Assembly: GCA_945865565.1 (NCBI GenBank)
Contig: CAMBEK010000004.1
Coordinates: forward strand, 88,714 to 152,713
DNA from: Pseudobacteriovorax antillogorgiicola
GTDB taxonomy: Bacteria; Bdellovibrionota_B; Oligoflexia; Oligoflexales; RGVZ01
Direction: 5' to 3'
DNA: 64,000 nucleotides
Shown here: piece by piece, positions 1-7,816 of the stretch
Layout: each line of letters starts with the position of its first letter
Numbering within the stretch: the first letter of the stretch is position 1
Position numbers and translations under genes: made by a program
The notes under the pieces: model-generated
Databases searched by the model: none
Seen by the model: only the letters and a program-made list of their open reading frames with translations
What the model was told of the DNA's origin: nothing

Positions 1-1
1 C

Positions 2-526
2 ACCATGGCGGATTATTGGTTTCCAACCTTTGGACTGGCGCTCCTCAACGCACCGCTGCAGTGCAAATCTGATTACCTGAATCCTTTTTCCGAAAAGCGC
101 CAGGATATTTGTGGAACGAAATTCGCAGGAGACTTTGGCAGTCCTGACGCCATGTCGACCATTGATCCTGCAGACATCCGCGCAGGATTCGCGATCACTC
201 CAAGGTTTGGCCGGGATGTCACCACACGTATTTCGCTCGATGTGCATCATTACGCGGTGGCATCCGGCAGTAAATATTACGGCCTTCCCGGAATCGAAAC
301 AGGAAAGCTATTCCACGCCGGCATCGAAATCTTCAAGGGTTCGCCATTGCAACCACCTCCCTATAGCCTTCGCCTGGGAACAAACCAGGGTTTTTTTACC
401 TATGGGGTGGAAGGACGTATTGGCTACATGAGCATTGCGTTTACGTCTTATGGACAGGATATTTCCGCGCGCACCAGCCGGAAAGAAGATCGGCGTTCCT
501 TGTTGTCGTTGTCGGGTGAATTCTAG
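2..526 (+). CDS. C-terminal part of an outer-membrane beta-barrel protein (5' end outside window)
   Basis: The frame is open from the first bases of the window, so only the last ~174 residues of a longer gene are visible. The ATG at base 5 is probably internal. The sequence alternates polar and hydrophobic residues (for example RAGFAITPRFGRDVTTRISL) and ends in phenylalanine (LLSLSGEF), the usual end of an outer-membrane beta-barrel recognised by the Bam machinery. No family-specific motif is recognised. The next gene starts 33 bases downstream on the same strand, so the two may be co-transcribed. Confidence 0.55.
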   Translation, partial: TMADYWFPTFGLALLNAPLQCKSDYLNPFSEKRQDICGTKFAGDFGSPDAMSTIDPADIRAGFAITPRFGRDVTTRISLDVHHYAVASGSKYYGLPGIETGKLFHAGIEIFKGSPLQPPPYSLRLGTNQGFFTYGVEGRIGYMSIAFTSYGQDISARTSRKEDRRSLLSLSGEF

Positions 527-559
527 GTTCAAAGCTCCCTGCTCGGGAAAGGAAATACT

Positions 560-1714
560 GTGCCGAACATGCGGAAATCATTTCAAGCTGCATTGTCGAT
601 CATTGCCGCCAGCGCAACCATGCTCAACACCAGTTGCGTGACCACCGGAAAAGATTCCTTGCGGTCTGTACCGCAAAAAAATCTCATGGCACCAATGGTA
701 GCTCCACCAGCCCCGGCACAAGAAACGAGCCGCCCCGCTGCGGGGCAAGCCCCCCTGGTTTTGGCGGCGGTAGCAGACTCACAGATTGCGGATTTTGCCA
801 GCCGGCACGCCCTGTCCGTCGCACGCCTGAGCGAAACCGATGAACTGCTCCTGAACCGGATGCCGAACCACCCCCAACCCGGTTCGATCCATGAAGCCGC
901 CATGGTCCTGGGTATTGTCAAAACCTTTAGCCCGGTCAACACCGACACCAAAACCTTTAACGAGCAGGAATTGAGTGACGACAAAACCAATCCTGTCGAG
1001 AAATCTCAGGCTCCAGAAAATGAAGTCAGCGGCTTGGAAAAAGCTGCCCTGGCGCGGGGAATCGATTTGCCCGGGGCGGTAGAGGTGAATCCATTCCTGC
1101 AAAGCGCATCGGTAGTCAGATTGATCACCTTTGCCGCCGAGAAGGGCCGAAACTCAGAGGCGTTTAACGCGCGCCTCCGCTCCGCGACGGTGAAGCAGGT
1201 CAGCGAATGGCGAAACTTGTCTGAACGGTACGGCCAAGATTTGGTCGTTGCTCCTGAAATCAAACCGGCACCCGTTGATTCCACCCCGCCCACGGGAGAC
1301 GCGGCACGGGCCATCGTTGAGGGCACAGGCGGTGTCAGTGATTTGCACTCCAGCGACCTGGTCATCAACGATGCTGGACGCCAGGCTGACGAAGGCCAGT
1401 TCGACCAGGCAATCGAAACTTTGAAGCGCGTGGAAACAATCAGCCCTCTTTACAAACTGTCCCAGGAAAAATCCAAGGAGTTTGCAAATTCAGCGGTGCG
1501 CGACATGAGACGCAAGGCAGCTCAGGCCTTCTCCGCCGCAAACCAAGCCAACGATTCAGGGACAAAAAGGTCATATCTGGACAAGGCAAAATCAATTCTG
1601 GAAGAGGCTGTTAAAAAATACCCGGATGCGGATCAGCTTGGAACTGTCCGGGAAAATTTAACTGTTATTATCCGTGATCTGGAACGGCTGCGCGGATCTT
1701 CGAATCGTCCATAG
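560..1714 (+). CDS. Putative lipoprotein with TPR-like C-terminus
   Basis: The start is a GTG with AGGA about seven bases upstream; an ATG three codons later is the alternative. The N-terminus has a basic residue, a hydrophobic stretch and a cysteine at residue 26 (TMLNTSC), which looks like a lipoprotein signal although the lipobox is imperfect. The middle is low in recognisable structure and rich in Ala, Pro and Glu. Residues ~265-375 are helical, with a pattern (GQFDQAIETLKRVETISP, then KAKSILEEAVKKYPDA) typical of tetratricopeptide repeats. It probably acts in the periplasm or on the inner face of the outer membrane. Function unknown. It may form an operon with the preceding barrel gene. 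Confidence 0.6.
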   Translation: MPNMRKSFQAALSIIAASATMLNTSCVTTGKDSLRSVPQKNLMAPMVAPPAPAQETSRPAAGQAPLVLAAVADSQIADFASRHALSVARLSETDELLLNRMPNHPQPGSIHEAAMVLGIVKTFSPVNTDTKTFNEQELSDDKTNPVEKSQAPENEVSGLEKAALARGIDLPGAVEVNPFLQSASVVRLITFAAEKGRNSEAFNARLRSATVKQVSEWRNLSERYGQDLVVAPEIKPAPVDSTPPTGDAARAIVEGTGGVSDLHSSDLVINDAGRQADEGQFDQAIETLKRVETISPLYKLSQEKSKEFANSAVRDMRRKAAQAFSAANQANDSGTKRSYLDKAKSILEEAVKKYPDADQLGTVRENLTVIIRDLERLRGSSNRP

Positions 1715-1757
1715 CCTGCTCCCGTTAACATCGGGTTAACGGGCTGCCGTTTAAGAA

Positions 1758-2297
1758 TTACTCGTCGTCGCCGTCTCCCGCATCAGCGTCAACATCATCG
1801 GCCGGCCCGGCATCTGCCTCGACATCAGAACGACCAGCTGGGCGAAGGCGGCTCATCGGAATCGGCACACCAAATTGGATACCTTCCATTTTCGCAGCCA
1901 CATTCACATTAGCGGGAGCCAGCGAACGAACGGCTTCTTCTGGCGTAATATAGAACGGATAACGTAAATGGTAGTTGTAGCTCTCGATTATCTTGCGGGG
2001 CCGCTCCATCGCACCGGAAAAAAGGAACGGAACTCGCATTCGCTTCCAGAGCTGGAGGACCTCCTCAAGGAAACCGGGGCAAACTTCCTTCTCGTCCTGG
2101 AAGTCCAAAATAAGATAGCGGAACTCATGGGCCACGAGCCAGTTGTGCAGACCTACCGCAAGATCCTGGCAGGCACTGCAATCGGTCGCATTGTGCGGAC
2201 ACGATTTGCCGAGATTAAGGATCACCGCTTCGTTAATTTTCTCAGGTATCAGTTCGAGCATGGCGGTAAAATTACTCCACTTCCGTAAGCTGGACAT
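1758..2297 (-). CDS. STAS-like (anti-anti-sigma-type) domain protein with Asp-rich tail
   Basis: About 180 residues. The core (EAVILNLG, then RYLILDFQDEKEVCPGFLEE, then RVPFLFSGAM) has the strand-helix rhythm of a STAS domain, used in partner-switching regulation. The usual phosphorylatable serine after the third strand is not evident: the sequence there reads EVCPGF. Two cysteine pairs lie near residues 34-45 (SCPHN...CSAC). The last ~25 residues are almost entirely Asp, Ala and Gly. The start is uncertain: I chose the ATG at 2297, a second ATG lies at 2261, and a longer frame begins with TTG at 2339. None has a convincing ribosome site. Its regulatory role is inference from the fold. Confidence 0.55.
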   Translation of the reverse strand: MSSLRKWSNFTAMLELIPEKINEAVILNLGKSCPHNATDCSACQDLAVGLHNWLVAHEFRYLILDFQDEKEVCPGFLEEVLQLWKRMRVPFLFSGAMERPRKIIESYNYHLRYPFYITPEEAVRSLAPANVNVAAKMEGIQFGVPIPMSRLRPAGRSDVEADAGPADDVDADAGDGDDE

Positions 2298-2369
2298 AAG
2301 TAGAAATCGATGTCGCGTCAGACTGATATGGATATGCAAGGAGCGGGAGGGGGGTCAATGCTTTTTCGC

Positions 2370-2768
2370 TCAACTAAAAGAACAAAGGTTCTCGACCTGT
2401 CGGGTGACGGCTCGCGCCTTTATATCCTTAACCACGCAGGATAAAAGGGTTTTTCTTAGTCCAACCACCGCTTCAACCGCACTCCGGGGGATCTGTTTTT
2501 CTTCGATGGCCTCGAACCGTATTTCCCCAGACCTCAAAACAATGGATTCATTCCCTAAAATCTGAAGCAGCCTGGAATCTCCACTTCGACACAAAGTCCC
2601 GCTATCCACCAGTAACGCTCCTGTGACCTTGGCTTCAGCATGCATATGCACCTGCCAGACCAGCTTATCGGCGCGCTGCCGGGCGGGGCCCAGATGTCTG
2701 GTCAAGACAACCTGCCAAACCAGCCCATCCCGATCGGAAATCAAATCAAAGATGGTGGATTCTGTCAT
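2370..2768 (-). CDS. Hypothetical protein
   Basis: A 132-residue frame starting with ATG and no strong Shine-Dalgarno. Not recognised. The composition is unremarkable, with basic and hydrophobic segments (RSAVEAVVGLRKTLLSCVVK) and no signal peptide or membrane segment. It might be a small cytoplasmic regulator (the LLVDSG...LQILGNESIVLRSG part could be beta-rich, PilZ-like), but no motif supports a name. It lies in the same orientation as the STAS-like gene 72 bases further on, so the two may be expressed together. Confidence 0.45.
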   Translation of the reverse strand: MTESTIFDLISDRDGLVWQVVLTRHLGPARQRADKLVWQVHMHAEAKVTGALLVDSGTLCRSGDSRLLQILGNESIVLRSGEIRFEAIEEKQIPRSAVEAVVGLRKTLLSCVVKDIKARAVTRQVENLCSFS

Positions 2769-2894
2769 GATTTTGAGTGCTCGCTGTTTTTAGGGCTTGA
2801 TCCTATTATACCTCAGCTGTGATGCTCCATCGAAGCCCAATGCCAAAAAAATAGACGATCAGGGCAGATAAAACAGGGAATTCAAAAAGGCACG

Positions 2895-3551
2895 ATGCAC
2901 TTTAATCATTCGCAAAAATTAAAAAAACTGCTGGCAATAGCTGTGACGCTTATCGCCTTCATTGGCCTTAGCGGCTGCGTTTATCGTTTTACCAACTTGC
3001 ATGTTTCGGCTCCCGAAGGAATTCGCACGGTATCCGTTGAACCGGTTTACGATACAAGCCGGGAAATTCTGCCTCATGAACTTCTGTGGGAAGAATTGCA
3101 ACGCACGATTGCCGCAGAGGGACACCTGATGCTGGCCTCACGATCGAAGGCTGATGCCATCCTACGGGTGCGGATCAAAAACGCCCGGTTTTCACCAACG
3201 GGAACTGTCGTCAAACCACAATCGATGACAAAAGATCCGGCAACGATATCACCAAGCCAGGAGAGCATGCCGAGTTATCGGGAATTCCGAAACTTGACCG
3301 AAGCCGCGGAACTGATGCCCTCTACTGCAGTATTGATCGAAGTAGATGTCCAGCTATGGCACTTGGAAAAGCGTACCCTCTTGTTTGAAAAAACCTACGT
3401 CCAATCCGAAAGTTTCCTGTCGGTGCGACCTTCAACGTCTCCCCGGAATAATCACCTGCGGGAAAACGAAGCTTTCCGCGCCGATTTCGGACGCATGTCA
3501 AAAGCCATCGCCGAGAAAGTCGTTGCTGACCTTCTCATTAAATCATCTTAA
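2895..3551 (+). CDS. lptE: LptE-like LPS-assembly lipoprotein
   Basis: A 218-residue lipoprotein: basic N-terminus, hydrophobic stretch and a classical lipobox (GLSGC, Cys28). The mature start CVYRF followed by GIRTVSVEPVYDTSREILPH and SRSKADAILRVRI fits the LptE pattern (C-x-Y-x-F, then a strand naming the periplasmic domain, then an ADA-x-L segment). LptE plugs the LptD barrel and helps deliver LPS to the cell surface. The lptD gene lies just beyond an insertion sequence on the opposite strand, which supports the name. The stop codon is the TAA that begins the left inverted repeat of that element, so the natural C-terminus may have been altered. Identity is moderately sure because LptE proteins diverge strongly. 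Confidence 0.62.
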   Translation: MHFNHSQKLKKLLAIAVTLIAFIGLSGCVYRFTNLHVSAPEGIRTVSVEPVYDTSREILPHELLWEELQRTIAAEGHLMLASRSKADAILRVRIKNARFSPTGTVVKPQSMTKDPATISPSQESMPSYREFRNLTEAAELMPSTAVLIEVDVQLWHLEKRTLLFEKTYVQSESFLSVRPSTSPRNNHLRENEAFRADFGRMSKAIAEKVVADLLIKSS

Positions 3552-3576
3552 ACTGCTCTACATCGCTGCGCCTGGC
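3549..3576. repeat. Left terminal inverted repeat of the IS
   Basis: 28 bases beginning TAAACTGCTCTACATCGC, matching the reverse complement of 4555-4582 with two mismatches (positions 16 and 27). It contains the stop codon of the lptE-like gene and the stop of the transposase. Confidence 0.9.
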
Positions 3577-4490
3577 GGGGCCACCGCCAGCACACCAAGC
3601 GGCCAGACCTTCTGCGCTCCTCGACCTTGGTGCTTCAAATCAATCATCGCATTGTGCGCGCCGACGTAAAGATCCAGGCGGCACTGCAGGCGGTCCACAC
3701 GTTTGGTCGTGCACCACGTCCGGCGCGACAGGCATTTCACGTTGTCACGCACCATGGCGCAAGTGTGGTTCAGGGAAAACAGCGGATCCCAGCCGCCGGC
3801 TTTCAGTTCGCCCTGGCCGACGACGCACCCTCTACGCCCCTTGAAGGTCTTGTGTTTCGCGCCGGGCAGGTGCTGTCTCACAAGTTTGGGATAGCGCGGA
3901 CATTGATCGGACTTCACAAGGAGGTCCGCAGAGGCCACGTGCGAGATCGTCGCCAAAGCCATACCCAGAGCATGTTTGCGGTGATCAACTCGTTTGCCAT
4001 AGCGACGCCGCGAGATGGCGGCAAGGCGCCCCTTGGCGGGCATGCTGGCGGCGGTGGCCGACAAGATGATACGGCTGCCCTCTTCGACGGCCACGGCGAT
4101 GGCAACGGGCTTGCACTTGCTGTGTTCGAAAGCCTCCATTTCGTCAAAAACAGCAGTTTTTACTGATTTTCTCATTCCGGCCAGGCGCGCCGCGTGGGCC
4201 GCCTGCGAGAATTTTGCCATGCGCACCAGCTTGCGCGCCACGGTGATTTGCGTTGTCGAACACAGTTTTGCAGCGCGGCGCTGGGAAACTCCCGAAATCA
4301 AAAGCATGAAAATTGGGTGGTGTAAATCGGGCCGTTTTTGGCCCTCGTCGAGGGAGCCAGATTTATGGGAAAACTGGGACTTACAAGACTTGCAGAGGAA
4401 CCTCTGGCGCTTTTCAGTCGGCGTGTTTTTTCGCTGAAAATGTCCCTTTTTGATGACTGAAAGTGATGTCTCGCAACGTGGGCACCGCAT
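3558..4490 (-). CDS. IS transposase (zinc ribbon, HTH, DDE-like core)
   Basis: The start chosen is the ATG at 4490, preceded by AAGGAGG five bases upstream; an in-frame GTG lies eight codons earlier. Residues ~3-41 form a zinc ribbon (RCPRCETSLSV...FLCKSCKSQF), as in IS1 InsA. A helix-turn-helix follows (GVSQRRAAKLCSTTQITVARK). The core has acidic residues in AVFDEMEAFEH and VKSDQCPRYPK, then the conserved basic block RRTWCTTKRVD. The third catalytic acid is not obvious: the LNHTCAMVRDN segment occupies the place where IS1-type enzymes carry Glu. The frame is intact and ends inside the left inverted repeat. Assignment to the IS1 or IS1595-like groups is tentative. Confidence 0.78.
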   Translation of the reverse strand: MRCPRCETSLSVIKKGHFQRKNTPTEKRQRFLCKSCKSQFSHKSGSLDEGQKRPDLHHPIFMLLISGVSQRRAAKLCSTTQITVARKLVRMAKFSQAAHAARLAGMRKSVKTAVFDEMEAFEHSKCKPVAIAVAVEEGSRIILSATAASMPAKGRLAAISRRRYGKRVDHRKHALGMALATISHVASADLLVKSDQCPRYPKLVRQHLPGAKHKTFKGRRGCVVGQGELKAGGWDPLFSLNHTCAMVRDNVKCLSRRTWCTTKRVDRLQCRLDLYVGAHNAMIDLKHQGRGAQKVWPLGVLAVAPPGAAM

Positions 4491-4554
4491 GTGCACCTCC
4501 TTTACGGAGGACACTGTGGATGTGCGGGAGGCGTGGCTTGAAGTGGCATCTGAA

Positions 4555-4582
4555 GTCAGGCGCAGCTATGTAGAGCAGTTTA
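4555..4582. repeat. Right terminal inverted repeat of the IS
   Basis: Its reverse complement begins TAAACTGCTCTACATAGC and pairs with 3549-3576 at 26 of 28 positions. Its outermost TAA is the stop codon of lptD. Confidence 0.9.
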
Positions 4583-7500
4583 CGGCATTCTAGAAAGAAC
4601 TGCACCAGACATGTCGGGAAGGGATCTCGTCTGTCCCAAGAATGTCACTGCAAGTTGTAAAAGGTAGACCGCAGAATCCTCCGGGACGTCAAATTCCTTT
4701 GTTCGCAGGAATCTCACCCCCCAGCAGGCAGACGGCGCGTCGAAGGAAGCTCCGAGCCGCGTTTCATAGGCTTCAACAATAGCAGCGTTGTCCTTGGTCC
4801 GACGTCCGAACGAACCGAAAATATTAAACCAGGGAACGATTGAAGTGGCAAAATTTGCTGTCCGCGTTGTCACCAGACGATAAGAAGCGAAACCTTCTCC
4901 GTCGATGTCGACCTCCTTGTCCAACGAGAAAGCAAACGAGATTGATGTCTTTGCGATCGTCGGGGGCACCAGATTGACCTTAATTTTGGTCGGAACCCGA
5001 TCATAGATATTGTAGTTAGACAGCGATGAAAGGCCCCAGTCGCCAATTTGGGTGCTCAAATCGAGATACGGCTCGCTCCATGGACGTGACTCACGGGTGA
5101 GTTCCTCTTCCGCCTCTCGCTCGCGAGCCTTCCTGAAGTCATAAGTGATTCCGCTGCTCAGCGTCAGCAAGTCATTGTGCCCTGTGTCCACAATGGCGTA
5201 GCGGTTGTAAAAGCGCTTTCCACCGTCGGCACCAAACATGTCGTCGTACCCTTTGAGCGGCCGGTCCAAAGCAAACAATAACTCTCTGCGAGCAAGGTCC
5301 TGAATATCCTTTGAAGATCGAATCGTTTGCTTGATCTGGGACTTCGATCCTTGAGAATCCATTGTGTCGGCTGGAAGCATTCGCCAGCCCCTGCTAAAAA
5401 TCCGCCACCTGTGCGAAGTTGAAAGCCCGACCGTCTGATAAGCACGGAGCTGTTCATCTTCGGGTAAATCTGAATCGGTGCTATCGGTGCGGGGCTCGGA
5501 GCGGTCCGATTGAAAATAGGTCGGGACACCGCCGTTTGCCAGAGGCTCGCTTCCATAAGGCCCAGACCTGGCAACGAACGGGCGCGTGGCGAAGGTCACG
5601 GACCAATTCATAAGATGCTGAATCAGCCGTTGTGACTCAGTAATGGATGCATCCGTCGACGGCAGTATTCCCGACACATCGGCGAGACCATCGAGGGGTA
5701 ATTGAAATCGAACGCCGAGGCGCAAACTGGATTCCTGCGTTGACCGGTCTTCATATGCACGGGCCGAAATGAGCCTTGCCTCTGCATCCAGAAATTGATC
5801 CACCTTCACAGCTGATTGGCTGCTGACCGGAGCCAAGAGGCGCAAATCAACGCTTTGCCAGCGTCCATCCCCCAAAGACTCCGTGGCTGATTCAGCAAAA
5901 CTGTCAGCTTTGCCATAGTCACGAATTTCGTAATGCCGATAACGAACGTTTCCATAAACTGGGAATTTAACTTGGGCGTCAGGGGTCAAGCGGAAAAGAC
6001 GGCTTTGCGCCGACATGCTTACCGGCAATTGCTCACCGTCAAAATGACCGACAGATCGCATATTATCGGCAAAGATACTGCCGGCACCGGCATAATAGTC
6101 AGGGGAATCATAATGAAGCATCACACCAGAATGGTGAAACGCGGGATAAGCCCGGCCACGCAGGACTGCTGACTGAAAATCATCTGGCAAATAAAGGTCA
6201 TAATCATACCGGTGATCGGTCTTGATCGTTCCGGAAGAAACAAGCGAAAGGCGTGAAGACAGAAATTTAATCCCGTTCCAGTTGGCATTTCCACGCCAAA
6301 GGTTGCTTGGCACAGACAACTGCCGTCGCAAGTCCGCATCACAGGCAGCCTGTAACATCGGGTCCGTTGAAAGGCAGTCTTCGTTGACGGAGTTCCAATA
6401 CTGAACTTCCGACAAACGCTCAACCAGCGCATTTTGATCGGCAACTGGTTCGACTGTGACGTATTGGGAGGCCAACGATCCGGTCCCCGACTTTTTGCGA
6501 GCTCCCTCAAGGCCTTTCGCAAAAACTCCAGTCAACATCTGACGGCGGCGAAGGTCGCGCAGCCAAATCTGGTCGCGCATCCCCTCGATGCTCAGTGACC
6601 ATCCTTCGTTCCTGCGGCTCTGCTGCCGGGCGTCCAAGGAAATCCTGGTGCCACGCTGTTCAAAGAACTCAGTTGCGACCGTAACATCAGCATCGGATCC
6701 GAGTTCAAAAAACACAGGTTGCGAGAGAACGGTTCCCGAGACCGCATCGTGACTAAACACGGGGAGCAAAAATCCTGATTGCCTGATGTCTTTGATTGGC
6801 AGACGGAAATACGGAAGGTAAAAAACTGGAATTCCGCCAATCTCAATCACCGCATTTTTGAAATCAGCATAACCTCCAATCTGGGCGTGGCTTTGCTGGG
6901 CTCGAACGGCCCATGCCGGGTCGTCTCCCGGATCGCAACGGCAGGAGGTAAACAGTGCGTCCTGAATTTCAAAATCATTACCGCTCTGGCGCTCAATGAT
7001 CTGGCCGCCCATCCGGAAATAGGCTGATGAAGCACCCGAACCGCCAAACTTGCGAAAAAGCTCCTCGCGGTTCTTGTCCCAATAAAGGCGCCGTCGCTGA
7101 TAAACCATACGGCGATCGTTGCCCAAACGCGCCAGCGCAGGATTTTCTTGCCCTCGTAGCAAGTCCTCCTGTTCAAGGAGCAGGGCATACCGGTCGACAA
7201 GGTCATCGGAGAGTTTCTCTCCAGCAGCCGCCGCCATCCGGGAAGATTCCCTGAGCTGGGCACGGGCACCCCGGATCCCTTGCAGGCGGTTTTGTCTGGC
7301 GAGTTCGAAATCAATCTCGGTTTGTGAAAAACCCAAAATGGACCGCGAAATTTGATTTGCCTGATCAGGATCATTCGCGGTCATCACCGCACCGTCCAAG
7401 CGAAAATCCCCGGTGCTGACAAAAAAACGGAGTCGATCACCGGCAAAAACCTGGCGATCACTGATGATGACAATATGGCCATCGGCTTCAATCGTACCGG

Positions 7501-7816
7501 CGGCCTGGTCAAACGCAATCTTGTCGGCCGAAATCACGTTACCCGAGCCAAGTGCAATGACATCGCCTTCGAATATCTGTTTTTTACCGTCGCCAGTAAA
7601 ACTGGATGACCGGGCATCGAAGAAGATTTCTGGAACACTCTCAAACGGTCCAGTAAATCGGGAAATCTCGTCAGACTTGGCTTGACCCAGCGCCACACCA
7701 GACGCCATCAGCATCAAAATCACGCATGGCAAGGCAACTGCGCAAGGCGCGGTCCATCGCAACTTCACGAGACGTGCAAGAACGGGCTCCGGAATTTGCA
7801 ACCTTGATCCGGCCAA
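4580..7816 (-). CDS. lptD: LPS-assembly outer-membrane protein LptD
   Basis: 1078 residues, larger than the E. coli protein. It starts at a TTG inside folC, with AGGAG six bases upstream. A signal peptide follows (RWTAPCAVALPCVILMLMAS, cleavage near ALGQA). Residues ~65-150 form an OstA/LptA-like periplasmic domain (IFEGDVIALGSGNVISADKI). The rest is the beta-barrel, with typical segments such as GIPVFYLPYFRLPIKD. Cysteine pairs (TSCRCD, and CLST...AACD) may form the disulfides this family needs. With LptE it inserts LPS into the outer leaflet. It overlaps folC by 146 bases and follows accD-folC. Its stop codon is donated by the insertion sequence, giving a short non-barrel tail (SGAVLSRMP). 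Confidence 0.93.
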   Translation of the reverse strand: MAGSRLQIPEPVLARLVKLRWTAPCAVALPCVILMLMASGVALGQAKSDEISRFTGPFESVPEIFFDARSSSFTGDGKKQIFEGDVIALGSGNVISADKIAFDQAAGTIEADGHIVIISDRQVFAGDRLRFFVSTGDFRLDGAVMTANDPDQANQISRSILGFSQTEIDFELARQNRLQGIRGARAQLRESSRMAAAAGEKLSDDLVDRYALLLEQEDLLRGQENPALARLGNDRRMVYQRRRLYWDKNREELFRKFGGSGASSAYFRMGGQIIERQSGNDFEIQDALFTSCRCDPGDDPAWAVRAQQSHAQIGGYADFKNAVIEIGGIPVFYLPYFRLPIKDIRQSGFLLPVFSHDAVSGTVLSQPVFFELGSDADVTVATEFFEQRGTRISLDARQQSRRNEGWSLSIEGMRDQIWLRDLRRRQMLTGVFAKGLEGARKKSGTGSLASQYVTVEPVADQNALVERLSEVQYWNSVNEDCLSTDPMLQAACDADLRRQLSVPSNLWRGNANWNGIKFLSSRLSLVSSGTIKTDHRYDYDLYLPDDFQSAVLRGRAYPAFHHSGVMLHYDSPDYYAGAGSIFADNMRSVGHFDGEQLPVSMSAQSRLFRLTPDAQVKFPVYGNVRYRHYEIRDYGKADSFAESATESLGDGRWQSVDLRLLAPVSSQSAVKVDQFLDAEARLISARAYEDRSTQESSLRLGVRFQLPLDGLADVSGILPSTDASITESQRLIQHLMNWSVTFATRPFVARSGPYGSEPLANGGVPTYFQSDRSEPRTDSTDSDLPEDEQLRAYQTVGLSTSHRWRIFSRGWRMLPADTMDSQGSKSQIKQTIRSSKDIQDLARRELLFALDRPLKGYDDMFGADGGKRFYNRYAIVDTGHNDLLTLSSGITYDFRKAREREAEEELTRESRPWSEPYLDLSTQIGDWGLSSLSNYNIYDRVPTKIKVNLVPPTIAKTSISFAFSLDKEVDIDGEGFASYRLVTTRTANFATSIVPWFNIFGSFGRRTKDNAAIVEAYETRLGASFDAPSACWGVRFLRTKEFDVPEDSAVYLLQLAVTFLGQTRSLPDMSGAVLSRMP

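Larger units (their letters stand above)
3549..4582 (-). mobile_element. Insertion sequence, 1034 bp, IS1-like transposase
   Basis: The element is bounded by 28-base terminal inverted repeats with two mismatches, each starting TAAACTGCTCTACAT, at 3549-3576 and 4555-4582. One minus-strand transposase gene fills it. It sits between convergent lptE-like and lptD genes. The terminal TAA of each repeat serves as the stop codon of the flanking gene. I see no target-site duplication: the outside octamers are AATCATCT and CGGCATTC. The element is therefore either old, or formed by an event that did not leave repeats. Confidence 0.85.

Noticed and set aside
3627-4166. Plus-strand 179-residue frame inside the IS
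   Set aside because: Antisense shadow of the transposase, which has zinc-ribbon and HTH motifs.
3541-4590. Target-site duplication around the IS
   Set aside because: The flanking octamers AATCATCT and CGGCATTC do not match, and shifting the ends by one base does not help.
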